Shown piece after piece: positions 1 through 6,905 of a stretch of DNA of 64,000 nt (the stretch's first letter is position 1; every line of letters starts with the position of its first letter). The notes beneath the pieces were generated by a model that was not told the origin of the DNA, made no database searches, and saw nothing but the letters and a program-made list of their open reading frames with translations. The translations under genes were made by a program, and so were the position numbers. This DNA comes from an uncultured Acetatifactor sp. (lineage in GTDB: Bacteria; Bacillota; Clostridia; Lachnospirales; Lachnospiraceae). The stretch is taken from positions 46,738-110,737 of the forward strand of contig CANQEH010000006.1 of NCBI GenBank assembly GCA_947594835.1. Reading direction: 5' to 3'.

Positions 1-236
1 TGGGGGAGAAAGAGCCGGAGACGCTGACCCTGGAGGTATTTCCGGGAGAAGGGGAGTGGGAACACTACCTGGACAATGGGGAAGACTTTGCTTACCGGGA
101 AGGGCGGTATCACCAATATCGTTTTACCGTGGACAAGACAGGCGCCGTGCAGGTTGAGATCCTGCACGGCGGCTATGAAAAACCGTATCGGCACATTTAT
201 GCGGACTGCATGGGAGAAAAGACAGAAATCCTCTGA
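1..236 (+). CDS. C-terminal end of a glycoside hydrolase family 31-type alpha-glycosidase (partial)
   Basis: Only the last 78 codons are in the window; the reading frame enters at base 3 and ends at a TGA. The visible peptide has the pattern of the beta-sandwich domain at the C-terminus of GH31 alpha-glucosidases/xylosidases (YLDNGEDFAYREG followed by a short strand-rich stretch). The catalytic barrel would lie upstream, outside the window, so substrate and localisation cannot be read. The last 40 bases overlap the 3' end of bioY on the other strand, so the two genes converge. The family call is an inference from one motif. Confidence 0.55.
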   Translation, partial: GEKEPETLTLEVFPGEGEWEHYLDNGEDFAYREGRYHQYRFTVDKTGAVQVEILHGGYEKPYRHIYADCMGEKTEIL

Positions 237-760
237 AGACGCCTGCGCACCTGGCGGCCCACCGTCAGGGCAACCGCCATCTTGACGGCATCGCCGGGGA
301 GAAAGGGGACGACGGCGGCAAAAAAAGCCTGGGGCAGCGTGTAGGAGGCCTGATGGGCAAGCCAGAACGTCCCCAGCAGATACAGGGCTGCCGTGCCTAA
401 GAGGATTCCCGCAATGCTGGGGAGAAGCCTGTCGTTCCAGTGATCCACAAAGAAGCCGCTGATCAGCGCCAGCAGAAGGTAGCCGATGAGGTATCCGCCC
501 GTGGGGCCGAACAGCACGCCGGGGCCTGCGGCAAAGCCTGCGAAGACGGGAAGCCCCGCCAGGCCCAGCAGGAGATAGAGGAAGACGCTGAGCGTTCCCA
601 ATTTGCAGCCCGCCACCACGACGACAAAATAGGCAGCTAAGGTGCCCAGGGAGATCGGGACGGGGCTGAAGGGAAGGTGCAGGGACCAGGGAGCCAGGAC
701 GCAGATGACGGCGGCCATGACCCCGGTAAAAGCCAGTTGTTTCACAGAGATTGGTTTCAT
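197..760 (-). CDS. bioY: BioY, biotin-uptake S component (ECF transporter)
   Basis: A 187-residue, highly hydrophobic protein with about six membrane segments, the usual size and layout of BioY. BioY binds biotin in the membrane and works alone or with a shared ECF energising module. The internal glycine-rich stretch GPTGGYLIGYLLLA is characteristic of the family. The ATG has a GGAGG-type ribosome site just upstream. No bio biosynthesis genes or ecfAAT genes are adjacent, so it is probably a solitary uptake gene using a shared module. The promoter carries a BirA-like operator, consistent with biotin repression. The 3' end overlaps the preceding GH31-type gene tail-to-tail. Confidence 0.93.
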   Translation of the reverse strand: MKPISVKQLAFTGVMAAVICVLAPWSLHLPFSPVPISLGTLAAYFVVVVAGCKLGTLSVFLYLLLGLAGLPVFAGFAAGPGVLFGPTGGYLIGYLLLALISGFFVDHWNDRLLPSIAGILLGTAALYLLGTFWLAHQASYTLPQAFFAAVVPFLPGDAVKMAVALTVGRQVRRRLQRISVFSPMQSA

Positions 761-773
761 GGGAGTCCTCCAA

Positions 774-836
774 ATGTAAACTTTAATTTAAAACGGGTAA
801 CAATCAGAGTATAAAATATCGAAGAGAAAATGTCAA
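774..836 (-). promoter_or_regulatory. bioY promoter with a BirA-like biotin operator
   Basis: On the minus strand TTGACA (831-836) is followed after 16 bp by TATACT (809-814). Immediately downstream lies an imperfect inverted repeat, TTGTTACCC (795-803) and AGTTTACAT (774-782), separated by 12 AT-rich bases. It resembles the BirA operator (TTGTTAACC with GGTTAACAA) and covers the expected start of transcription. BirA bound to biotinyl-AMP would therefore repress bioY. The position and half-sites are seen; the regulation is inferred. Confidence 0.7.
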
Positions 837-900
837 CTAAATATTAAAAAGGTTTACAAAAAGCGTGACAGCCAGTCGTGCCAAAATGGGAATCTGGAGA

Positions 901-934
901 AAAGGCTATAACAGAGATGTTGCAGCCTTTTTTG
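901..934. terminator. Hairpin with T tract, possible orphan terminator
   Basis: AAAGGCT (901-907) pairs with AGCCTTT (924-930), with an inner AACA/TGTT pairing, followed by a T run on the plus strand. No plus-strand gene ends immediately upstream, so it may terminate read-through or belong to an unrecognised short transcript. The rest of 837-1039 holds nothing else that I can name. Confidence 0.35.
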
Positions 935-1039
935 TTTGGACTATGCGCCGGCAGAAGATGCAGACAGTCAATTCGGATGGTAACAGTCGGACATTTTTCT
1001 AAAAACTTAACCCCTCATTTCTGTTTTTTGGGAAATTTT

Positions 1040-1074
1040 ATGTCCAGTTGCGCCATAAAAATGTCCAGTCGCGC
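1040..1074 (+). promoter_or_regulatory. Tandem direct repeat, likely LytTR-regulator binding site
   Basis: ATGTCCAGT(T/C)GCGC occurs twice (1040-1053 and 1061-1074) with a 21-bp period, two helical turns. LytTR response regulators such as AgrA bind paired direct repeats with this kind of spacing. The repeats end just upstream of a promoter-like sequence and of a LytTR regulator gene, so autoregulation is the natural reading (inference). Confidence 0.5.
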
Positions 1075-1083
1075 AATCCCTGT

Positions 1084-1110
1084 CAAAGATAAGCCAAATT
1101 TTCCCGATAT
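1084..1110 (+). promoter_or_regulatory. Sigma-28-like promoter upstream of the LytTR two-component operon
   Basis: CAAA (1084-1087), 15 bases, then CCCGATAT (1103-1110) matches the flagellar sigma-28/SigD pattern TAAA-N15-GCCGATAA at most positions. It lies 26 bp before the regulator ATG. Two stronger examples of this pattern occur elsewhere in the window. Supported by sequence match only. Confidence 0.4.
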
Positions 1111-1135
1111 ATAAAGCAAAGAAAGGGAGTACAGC

Positions 1136-1873
1136 ATGATTGATGTTGCGGTATGCGATGACGAGAAGAATATCCGGGCGTACATTGGCAACCTGATCCG
1201 GAAGCAGGGAACAGCGTGCAGGATTGCAGAGTATGCTTCCTCCGATGAATATTTGGCAGCAGGCATGGAGCACGACCTGTTGTTTCTGGATATTGAAATG
1301 AAGTCAGGCGGAGAGGAAGGGGAAAACGGTATGTGGCTTGCCGGGCAGCTCCGCAGCATGGAGCTTGCGAGACAGCCCGTGATCATCTTTGTGACGGGAT
1401 ATGAGAAGTATGTGTATGACGCCTTTGACGTAGGGGCGTTTCAATACCTGTTAAAGCCAATTGATGAAGAAAAATTTTCACAGGTCTTTGAGCGCGCCGT
1501 CAGGCAGATTGGGGCGGCGCGGGAAAAACAGGAAGCGGCTGACAGGCAGGTGCTGATCGTGCCGCAGGGGAGCGAAAAAAGAGCCATACCGTTTGAGGAC
1601 ATCTATTATCTGGAGAGCCAGAGCCATAAGATTCTTCTTGCCCTGAAAGCGGAAAAGCTGGAGTATTACGCAAAGATTGGGGAATTGGAGAAGGAGCTCC
1701 TTGGACAGTTTTACCGCATTCACAAGGGATATCTGATCAACCTCTCCCATGTGGAAGGGTATAACAGGTCGGAGGTCACGATGGCCAACGGCGACAGGCT
1801 GCCGATCTCAAAGTACAAATACGATGATTTCAGGAAAGCATATATGGAATATATTTCGGAGGGGTGGCATTGA
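1136..1873 (+). CDS. LytTR-family response regulator (AgrA/VirR-like)
   Basis: A 245-aa regulator with an N-terminal receiver domain (residues 1-125; acidic pair D8-D9 and phospho-acceptor D52 in LLFLDIEM) and a C-terminal LytTR DNA-binding domain (about 140-240). On phosphorylation it should bind paired direct repeats and activate transcription. The ATG follows an AAAGGGAG ribosome site. The downstream kinase gene starts inside its last codons, so the pair is translationally coupled. LytTR-type direct repeats and a sigma-28-like promoter lie directly upstream. No AgrB/AgrD-like peptide processing genes are visible, so the inducing signal is unknown. Confidence 0.9.
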   Translation: MIDVAVCDDEKNIRAYIGNLIRKQGTACRIAEYASSDEYLAAGMEHDLLFLDIEMKSGGEEGENGMWLAGQLRSMELARQPVIIFVTGYEKYVYDAFDVGAFQYLLKPIDEEKFSQVFERAVRQIGAAREKQEAADRQVLIVPQGSEKRAIPFEDIYYLESQSHKILLALKAEKLEYYAKIGELEKELLGQFYRIHKGYLINLSHVEGYNRSEVTMANGDRLPISKYKYDDFRKAYMEYISEGWH

Positions 1874-3279
1874 CGCAGGCGGAGTATGACATATTTTGTA
1901 AACTCATGGAAGTTTATATCGTTCTGGTTCAGACTGCCCTTTTTCTGATGCTGTGGAGAGCTGTTTTTCACACAAAGCGGGAAAGGAGCGCCATGATTGC
2001 CGCGGCATTATTCCTTGGGGTAAACCTCATGACAAAGCTGCCGTTTTCTGCGGCATGGATCCGCTATCTTGCGGTCTTTGTCTTTGCAATGGGATACTGC
2101 CTGCTGCGGTATAGACGATATTATGAAAAGGCGATTTTTGTACTGCTGCTTTTTTATAATTTCCACTCGCTCAGCACTCTGATCTCCAACAGCCTGCGTC
2201 TGAAAGCACACAATATACTGATGTCCGATATGGATATGATGCAGAGCGGTTACCTGTATCAATTCAATCAAAAAATGGCGATCAGCGCTCTGATTTTGCT
2301 GTTTTTATATACAGCCCTGATGCTGTTTATGCTGTTTTTATCCATCCGGGTATTGAAAAATGCGGAGATGGACAGGCGGGACGCCCTGTTGTTTTCTGCG
2401 TACAGTTTTTCCGGCGGAGTTTTGGCGGGCATCGTGATGGATCTGTATGCGGTCAAGGTGGGTGATGCGGTTTTCTATCTGTACGACGCCAAAAAAGAGA
2501 TGTTCTGGAAGATACCGCTGATGGCGGGGTGTATCTTTGTAGGAGAGCTCTTGCTGATTTATTTCTGGAAGAATTACAGGATGCTCCTAGAGGAACGGCA
2601 GAAGCGTTTCATAGAAGAAAAACAGGTACAGGCAATGAAACAGCGGCTGGAAGAAGCGGAGGATTTTTATGGAAATGTCCGCAAGATACGGCATGAGATG
2701 AAAAATCATCTGACAAACATCAAGGGTCTTGCGGCGGGGGAGCAATACGGAGAGATCGCAGATTACATTTCAAAGATGGATGAAACCATGCAGGAACTGG
2801 AATGTCGGTATACAACGGGCAATGCCCTTACCGATGTGATTGTCAATGACAGGTGGCGCAGGGCGGAAAAACTGGGAGTTGATTTTGAGGTGGAGTTTTG
2901 TCCTGTGGAGGGCATATCGGTTTTTGATCTGGGAATGATTCTCGGCAATCTTTTGGACAATGCCATCGAAGCCTGCGAAAAAGATCGGAAGGAAAAGCGT
3001 TTTATCCGTCTGCGGGTAAAGCAGAAAAAGCAGTTTTGCCTGATCGATGTGGAAAACAGCTTTGACGGCAGACTGCACTGGCAGGAGGGCAGCCAGTTTC
3101 CCCTGTCCACAAAAGAGAGGGGGGATTTGCCGCTTATGATGGAGCATGGAATCGGATTAAAAAATGTGTCTGACATCGCCGAACGGTATTACGGCGGAGT
3201 CAGTATCAAGGTAAGAGAGCAGGTCTTCCATGTGACGGTGATGCTGCAGCGGGAACAAAAGTCAAAGCAAACTCAATGA
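1864..3279 (+). CDS. GHKL-type sensor histidine kinase (AgrC-like)
   Basis: A 471-aa kinase starting at GTG, overlapping the regulator stop by 10 bases. The first 230 residues form about six hydrophobic segments (membrane sensor). A coiled linker then leads to the phospho-acceptor region with KIRHEMKNHL (His about 277), a GHKL N-box GNLLDNAIEAC (about 360) and a G-box with HGIGLKNV near the end. This is the AgrC/ComD architecture, the partner of the upstream LytTR regulator. The ligand cannot be deduced because no pheromone gene is recognisable nearby. Confidence 0.88.
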   Translation: MALTQAEYDIFCKLMEVYIVLVQTALFLMLWRAVFHTKRERSAMIAAALFLGVNLMTKLPFSAAWIRYLAVFVFAMGYCLLRYRRYYEKAIFVLLLFYNFHSLSTLISNSLRLKAHNILMSDMDMMQSGYLYQFNQKMAISALILLFLYTALMLFMLFLSIRVLKNAEMDRRDALLFSAYSFSGGVLAGIVMDLYAVKVGDAVFYLYDAKKEMFWKIPLMAGCIFVGELLLIYFWKNYRMLLEERQKRFIEEKQVQAMKQRLEEAEDFYGNVRKIRHEMKNHLTNIKGLAAGEQYGEIADYISKMDETMQELECRYTTGNALTDVIVNDRWRRAEKLGVDFEVEFCPVEGISVFDLGMILGNLLDNAIEACEKDRKEKRFIRLRVKQKKQFCLIDVENSFDGRLHWQEGSQFPLSTKERGDLPLMMEHGIGLKNVSDIAERYYGGVSIKVREQVFHVTVMLQREQKSKQTQ

Positions 3280-3295
3280 AACGGAGGAATTTGTG

Positions 3296-3391
3296 ATGGC
3301 AGTCACAGGAATTGAAAGAAACTACAACGCATACGAAAGCGCGTACGCTGCACAGAAAACTGAAACGGCAGGGCTTGATCTGAAGGTTTAA
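3296..3391 (+). CDS. 31-aa small ORF, N-terminal-like fragment of an unknown protein class
   Basis: A short ORF with a good ribosome site (ACGGAGGA, 8 bases before the ATG), 16 bases behind the kinase stop, so probably in the same transcript. The peptide begins MAVTGIERNYNAYESAY and ends in LDLKV. Its start resembles that of the unrelated-locus protein at 47777-48418 (MSVNGVTSQVTAAYSYS): Met-small-Val-x-Gly followed by Tyr-rich spacing. It could be a truncated member of that class or a genuine small protein. It has no cysteine and no leader/charged-tail layout, so I do not call it an AgrD-type pheromone. Confidence 0.45.
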   Translation: MAVTGIERNYNAYESAYAAQKTETAGLDLKV

Positions 3392-3442
3392 AGTAGTTTT
3401 GGAAACGGATTTCAGGTTGTGAAGCACAAGGAGGGAAAAACG

Positions 3443-4273
3443 ATGAGGCTCAATGGTAATTTCTTTAACTTTATGAACAGCAGTTTCTTTAATCGTTCTT
3501 CTATGGTTTCAAGACTGCTTGGAAGCAGGAACGCCGGGAGTGTGAATGTGCCGGACAAAAACCGTGTCGATAAGCATTCCCAAACTTATATGAAGGACGG
3601 CGTTCTTTATCAAAAAGGAAACCGTAGAGAATCGAAACTTTACACAAGGCGGGGAACCTGGGCAGACGCAAGACCGAAACAGGATCCGAACCGGAGAAAC
3701 GCATTTCGTCCGCTTCGTGAAGACCTGAAAAAAGTGCATTATGACGTTGCGTCGGGAATCATCCAGCCCAAGGAGATGTCCGTGAAGGACAACGAGGTGC
3801 GCTTTGACGACAACTCCTGTTATCAATTTACGGGGAAAGACGGGAAGCTGCATACGGTGCTTTCGGCCAGCGGCCTTCTAAGCGCGGATGTTTTTGGAAG
3901 AAAAGGACCCATTGACGAGGAAGCGGCGGAGTATGCTGATTTTTGGGAGAGACTGGCGCATACCGTTGGCCCTCATGCAAAGTACAGTCAGGCTGAAATC
4001 AGGGCTAAACTGGCGGAAGCGGGCATACAAAACGGGTTTTTCACGGTGTCGGTGGGCAATTTTTCCCATACCTATTTCCTTTCCCAAGAGGAAGATGCAG
4101 TTGCGGTTCGTTCAAAGGAAGCATATGACAAACGGTACAACGCACTGGTCAGCGGAGAGGCATTTGAGTCTGGTACCTTCCAGCCGGGGCAGACTGTGTC
4201 CGTCGGCGGCAAGGAGTATGTCCTGAATGAAAACAAAGGAATTGACATCGAGTACGGGGCAGAAATTTATTAA
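3443..4273 (+). CDS. Protein of unknown function, 276 aa
   Basis: I do not recognise this family. I start it at the ATG that follows AAGGAGGG by 7 bases rather than at an upstream GTG. The N-terminus is rich in Asn, Phe and Ser (GNFFNFMNSSFFNR) with no signal peptide or membrane segment; the middle is basic and strongly hydrophilic; the C-terminal half has alternating short strands and acidic turns. It follows the two-component operon and the 31-aa ORF in the same direction, so it may be a target or member of that operon. Cytoplasmic location is likely, with secretion by a leaderless route not excluded. Confidence 0.6.
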   Translation: MRLNGNFFNFMNSSFFNRSSMVSRLLGSRNAGSVNVPDKNRVDKHSQTYMKDGVLYQKGNRRESKLYTRRGTWADARPKQDPNRRNAFRPLREDLKKVHYDVASGIIQPKEMSVKDNEVRFDDNSCYQFTGKDGKLHTVLSASGLLSADVFGRKGPIDEEAAEYADFWERLAHTVGPHAKYSQAEIRAKLAEAGIQNGFFTVSVGNFSHTYFLSQEEDAVAVRSKEAYDKRYNALVSGEAFESGTFQPGQTVSVGGKEYVLNENKGIDIEYGAEIY

Positions 4274-4509
4274 GTACTTTTATGAACAGAGGAGAGCCAG
4301 ACTTGGTCAGTGATTCCAAGCACAGGAAAAAGCAATAAATCAGACACCGAATTTATCAGTGAAATTAAGGTAAGATATATAAAATTCACAAAAATTTATT
4401 GCAAAAACGGCGGGGACACCATAAAATATAGTTAGAGAAGTATGAGTAAGCAGAGAATAACTATGTAAATTACCGTTATGCAGGCATAATGATAATTGGA
4501 ATGAGACAT

Positions 4510-4535
4510 ATTATGATTTACAGGCAAATCATAAT
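4510..4535. promoter_or_regulatory. Perfect 10-bp inverted repeat, probable operator of the toxin-antitoxin-like operon
   Basis: ATTATGATTT (4510-4519), six bases, then AAATCATAAT (4526-4535). It sits 12 bases before the Shine-Dalgarno of the antitoxin-like gene and overlaps a possible -10 (TATTAT, 4509-4514). A palindrome at this place is typical of autoregulated type II toxin-antitoxin operons. The rest of 4274-4509 is AT-rich and holds nothing I can identify. Confidence 0.5.
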
Positions 4536-4562
4536 CATATATTGAAAAGGGGGTGTTTTCTT

Positions 4563-4757
4563 ATGGCAACTTCAAGCATCACGAAAAATTTTGTCATTTC
4601 CGGCAAGAAACAGGTAGAGATGTTCGTCAATGCGATTGAAGAATCTGCCAAAAACCGTCCTATTCATATACCCGTAGCTGCAAGAGAAATAACGGATGAA
4701 GCGGAATTAGTAGAATTTATGGAAAGGTGGGAGATGGCAAATGTTGGAAACAAATAA
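4563..4757 (+). CDS. Small antitoxin-like protein, 64 aa
   Basis: I start at the second ATG (MATSSITKNF), which follows AAGGGGG with 9-base spacing. The peptide has a beta-strand-like start, an amphipathic helix around VEMFVNAIEES and an acidic C-terminal helix. This size and shape fit the antitoxin in small two-gene modules. Its stop lies 17 bases inside the next reading frame, which in intact form encodes a GNAT acetyltransferase, the overlap expected for an antitoxin-toxin pair. A palindromic operator lies upstream. The toxin-antitoxin assignment is inferred from layout; I did not recognise a named antitoxin fold. Confidence 0.6.
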   Translation: MATSSITKNFVISGKKQVEMFVNAIEESAKNRPIHIPVAAREITDEAELVEFMERWEMANVGNK

Positions 4758-5352
4758 ATATTCGGTTATCAACATTCGCCGTTACCTCAATAGTGAGAAT
4801 CCAAAACTCGGAGAGAACAGGCTTCTTTAAGTTCTCTCCGAATTTTCTTGTCCGGGCAATCCAGATGTGGAACGGTTTTTGAAAAAGAATTCAATAGAAT
4901 TTACTAGAAAAAATCAGTCCGTTACTTATCTTGTGTTTGATATAAGCAGTATGAAAATGGTAGGATATTTTACTCTTGCGTTGAAACCTTTGACAGTAAG
5001 GGGAAAAACGGTAAGTAATACTGTAAAAAGGAAGCTGCTGCGTGTCAGTGAGTTGGATGAAAAGTCAGATACATATACTATGTCGGCATACTTAATTGCA
5101 CAAATCGGGAAAAACTTTACTGGAAATGCAGATAAGCAGATTACTGGCAGTGAGTTACTTGAACTGGCATGGGATAAGATTAAGGAAATGCAATATTTGT
5201 GTGGTGGCATGGTGACATTCTTAGAAGCAGAAAATGAAGAAAAGCTGCTGTCTTTTTATCGGGACAACCGCTTTTCACAGTTTGATACCAGACCAACTAC
5301 ATCAAGTAAAGATGAATCGCATGAGCTTGTGCAGCTGCTGAGATTGATTTAA
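4741..5352 (+). pseudogene. GNAT-family acetyltransferase (toxin-like), broken by an in-frame TAA
   Basis: From ATG 4741 the frame reads 29 codons (MLETNKYSVINIRRYL...) and meets TAA at 4828-4830. The same frame then continues without interruption for another 173 codons to 5352. Residues on both sides belong to one protein: the second part has the GNAT core (VTYLVFDI, MVGYFTLALKPL, a long helix, then a LLSFYRDNRFSQF strand-helix motif). A single C to T change (CAA to TAA) would explain the stop. The gene overlaps the antitoxin-like gene by 17 bases. A downstream GTG at 4867 could start a shorter protein, but there is no good ribosome site. I read it as a recently inactivated toxin or acetyltransferase. 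Confidence 0.75.
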
Positions 5353-5492
5353 GTAAAATTTAATCGTGACGAAAGGTGCATGGAGAGCAAATATTATTGA
5401 CCGCCCATGCGCTTTTTATTTCGGGTAATGTCATCTTGCAGCAGGAAAATTGTAGCGTTGCTTGCCTTTCTCCAGAAGAGAAAGAAAGAGCA

Positions 5493-5597
5493 CAAAAAAT
5501 AAGCCCCTCTGTCGGCCAACAGAGGGGCGGTGTCCGTAAGGGCACTTAACTGAACCTTGCGAGGCATCCACTTTTGGAGTGGGTGCTTTCCTTTTCT
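5493..5597 (-). ncRNA. Candidate structured small RNA, about 105 nt
   Basis: A 334-bp gap between the GNAT remnant and prs holds a complete minus-strand transcription unit: promoter, about 105 transcribed bases and an intrinsic terminator. The RNA would fold into three hairpins in a row: CCACT/AGTGG, GTGCCC/GGACAC (one mismatch) and the terminator stem CCCCTCTGT/ACAGAGGGG. An ORF running through the region has no ribosome site and continues beyond the terminator, so I do not favour coding. The class is not recognised. It could be an antisense or regulatory RNA of the neighbouring toxin-antitoxin remnant, or independent. Confidence 0.55.
5494..5527 (-). terminator. Intrinsic terminator of the small-RNA candidate
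   Basis: Nine-base-pair GC-rich stem (5504-5512 with 5519-5527) and 6-nt loop, followed on the minus strand by CTTATTTTTT. Confidence 0.75.
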
Positions 5598-5603
5598 GAT
5601 AAT

Positions 5604-5632
5604 ACTATACCACACTTTCCACATACATTCAA
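5604..5632 (-). promoter_or_regulatory. Promoter of the small-RNA candidate
   Basis: On the minus strand TTGAAT (5627-5632), 17 bases, then TATAGT (5604-5609): a near-consensus housekeeping promoter at optimal spacing with no gene start immediately downstream. Confidence 0.6.
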
Positions 5633-5686
5633 TAAAAACTTTTCTGACCTATTACAGGTTAAAAGGCAAGAACAATTCCCCGGGAC

Positions 5687-6871
5687 TTACAGTTCCCCTT
5701 TTTTGTATCTTGCCACAATCTGCTGGATCCGTTCGTTGGGGTTCAACAGGTCGCTGATGGAGGAGTCGTGGTTTAAGGTGTCGATGATATAGGCGATGTA
5801 TTTGCTCATATCGCAGTCGATGTACCACTCCCGCTCCAACAGAAGGGGCGGCTGGTAGACCAGGTTGGTGGTCAGAACACGATCCAGCGTGCCGTTGGCA
5901 TAGGCCTCGTCAAACTTGTCCAGCCCGTTGGTGAACAGGCCGAAGGTGGAGAAGACAAATACTCTCCTGGCCTTGCGCTCTTTTAACAGCGCGGCTACTT
6001 CCAGTACGCTTTCCCCGGAGGAGATCATATCGTCGATGATGATCATGTCCTTGCCCTCTACGCTGGTTCCCAGAAATTCATGGGCAACGATGGGGTTGCG
6101 GCCGTTTTCGATCCGGGTGTAGTCCCGCCTTTTGTAGAACATTCCCATATCCAGCCCCAGCACATTGGCGATATAGATCGCCCGGCTCATACCTCCCTCG
6201 TCGGGGCTGATGATCATCATGTGTTCTGCATCCAGCTGCAAATCCTTTACATTGCAGAGCAGGCCCTTGATAAACTGGTAAGCGGGCTGTACCGTTTCAA
6301 ACCCGTGGAGCGGGATGGCGTTCTGCACCCTCGGGTCGTGGGCGTCGAAGGTGATGATATTGTCCACGCCCATCTGCACCAGTTCCTGCAGCGCCAGGGC
6401 GCAGTCCAGGGATTCCCTGGCGGTGCGCTTGTGCTGGCGGCTCTCGTATAAGAAGGGCATGATGACGGTGATGCGCCGGGCCTTTCCGCCCACAGCCGCA
6501 ATAATGCGCTTTAAATCCTGATAGTGGTCATCGGGGGACATATGGTTTTCATGGCCGCAGAGAGAGTAGGTCAGGGAGTAATTGCACACGTCCACCAGAA
6601 GATACAGATCGTCCCCGCGGACAGACTCCATCACGATTCCCTTGGCCTCGCCGGAGCCAAAGCGGGGGACGCGGGCCTTTAAGAGATAAGAATCCCTCTG
6701 ATAGCCGGAGAAGGCTAAGGATTCCTTGTGTTCGCTCTCCCGTTCTGCCCTCCATTTCACAAGATATCGGTCTACTTTTTCGCTGAGGGGCTTGCAGCCC
6801 TCCAGTGCGATGATCCCCAGAGAACCGACAGGAATCGTCTCAAGATTTCTTTTTTCTTCGCGGTTGCCCAT
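5687..6871 (-). CDS. prs: Ribose-phosphate pyrophosphokinase (PRPP synthetase), long form
   Basis: Makes PRPP from ribose 5-phosphate and ATP for nucleotide, His, Trp and NAD synthesis. The PRPP-binding loop MIIIDDMISSGES and the flexible KRRDYTRI region are clear. I start at MGNREEKRN, which follows AGAAAGGA by 6 bases, giving 394 aa; the frame stays open upstream but overlaps the preceding gene. This is longer than the classical enzyme of about 315 aa, with an extended N-terminus and a longer C-terminal tail. It is the last gene of the minus-strand run dnaD, dnaI-like, prs. Confidence 0.9.
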   Translation of the reverse strand: MGNREEKRNLETIPVGSLGIIALEGCKPLSEKVDRYLVKWRAERESEHKESLAFSGYQRDSYLLKARVPRFGSGEAKGIVMESVRGDDLYLLVDVCNYSLTYSLCGHENHMSPDDHYQDLKRIIAAVGGKARRITVIMPFLYESRQHKRTARESLDCALALQELVQMGVDNIITFDAHDPRVQNAIPLHGFETVQPAYQFIKGLLCNVKDLQLDAEHMMIISPDEGGMSRAIYIANVLGLDMGMFYKRRDYTRIENGRNPIVAHEFLGTSVEGKDMIIIDDMISSGESVLEVAALLKERKARRVFVFSTFGLFTNGLDKFDEAYANGTLDRVLTTNLVYQPPLLLEREWYIDCDMSKYIAYIIDTLNHDSSISDLLNPNERIQQIVARYKKGEL

Positions 6872-6905
6872 TATTGCTTGTCCTTTCTGATGGTAAAGCC
6901 GGTTT

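Noticed and set aside
3296..3391. Idea that the 31-aa ORF is an AgrD-type autoinducing peptide
   Set aside because: No cysteine or amphipathic leader, no charged C-terminal tail, and no AgrB peptidase gene nearby.
5394..5624. 76-codon minus-strand ORF through the small-RNA candidate
   Set aside because: No ribosome site, starts at the promoter -10, and would have to cross a strong terminator.
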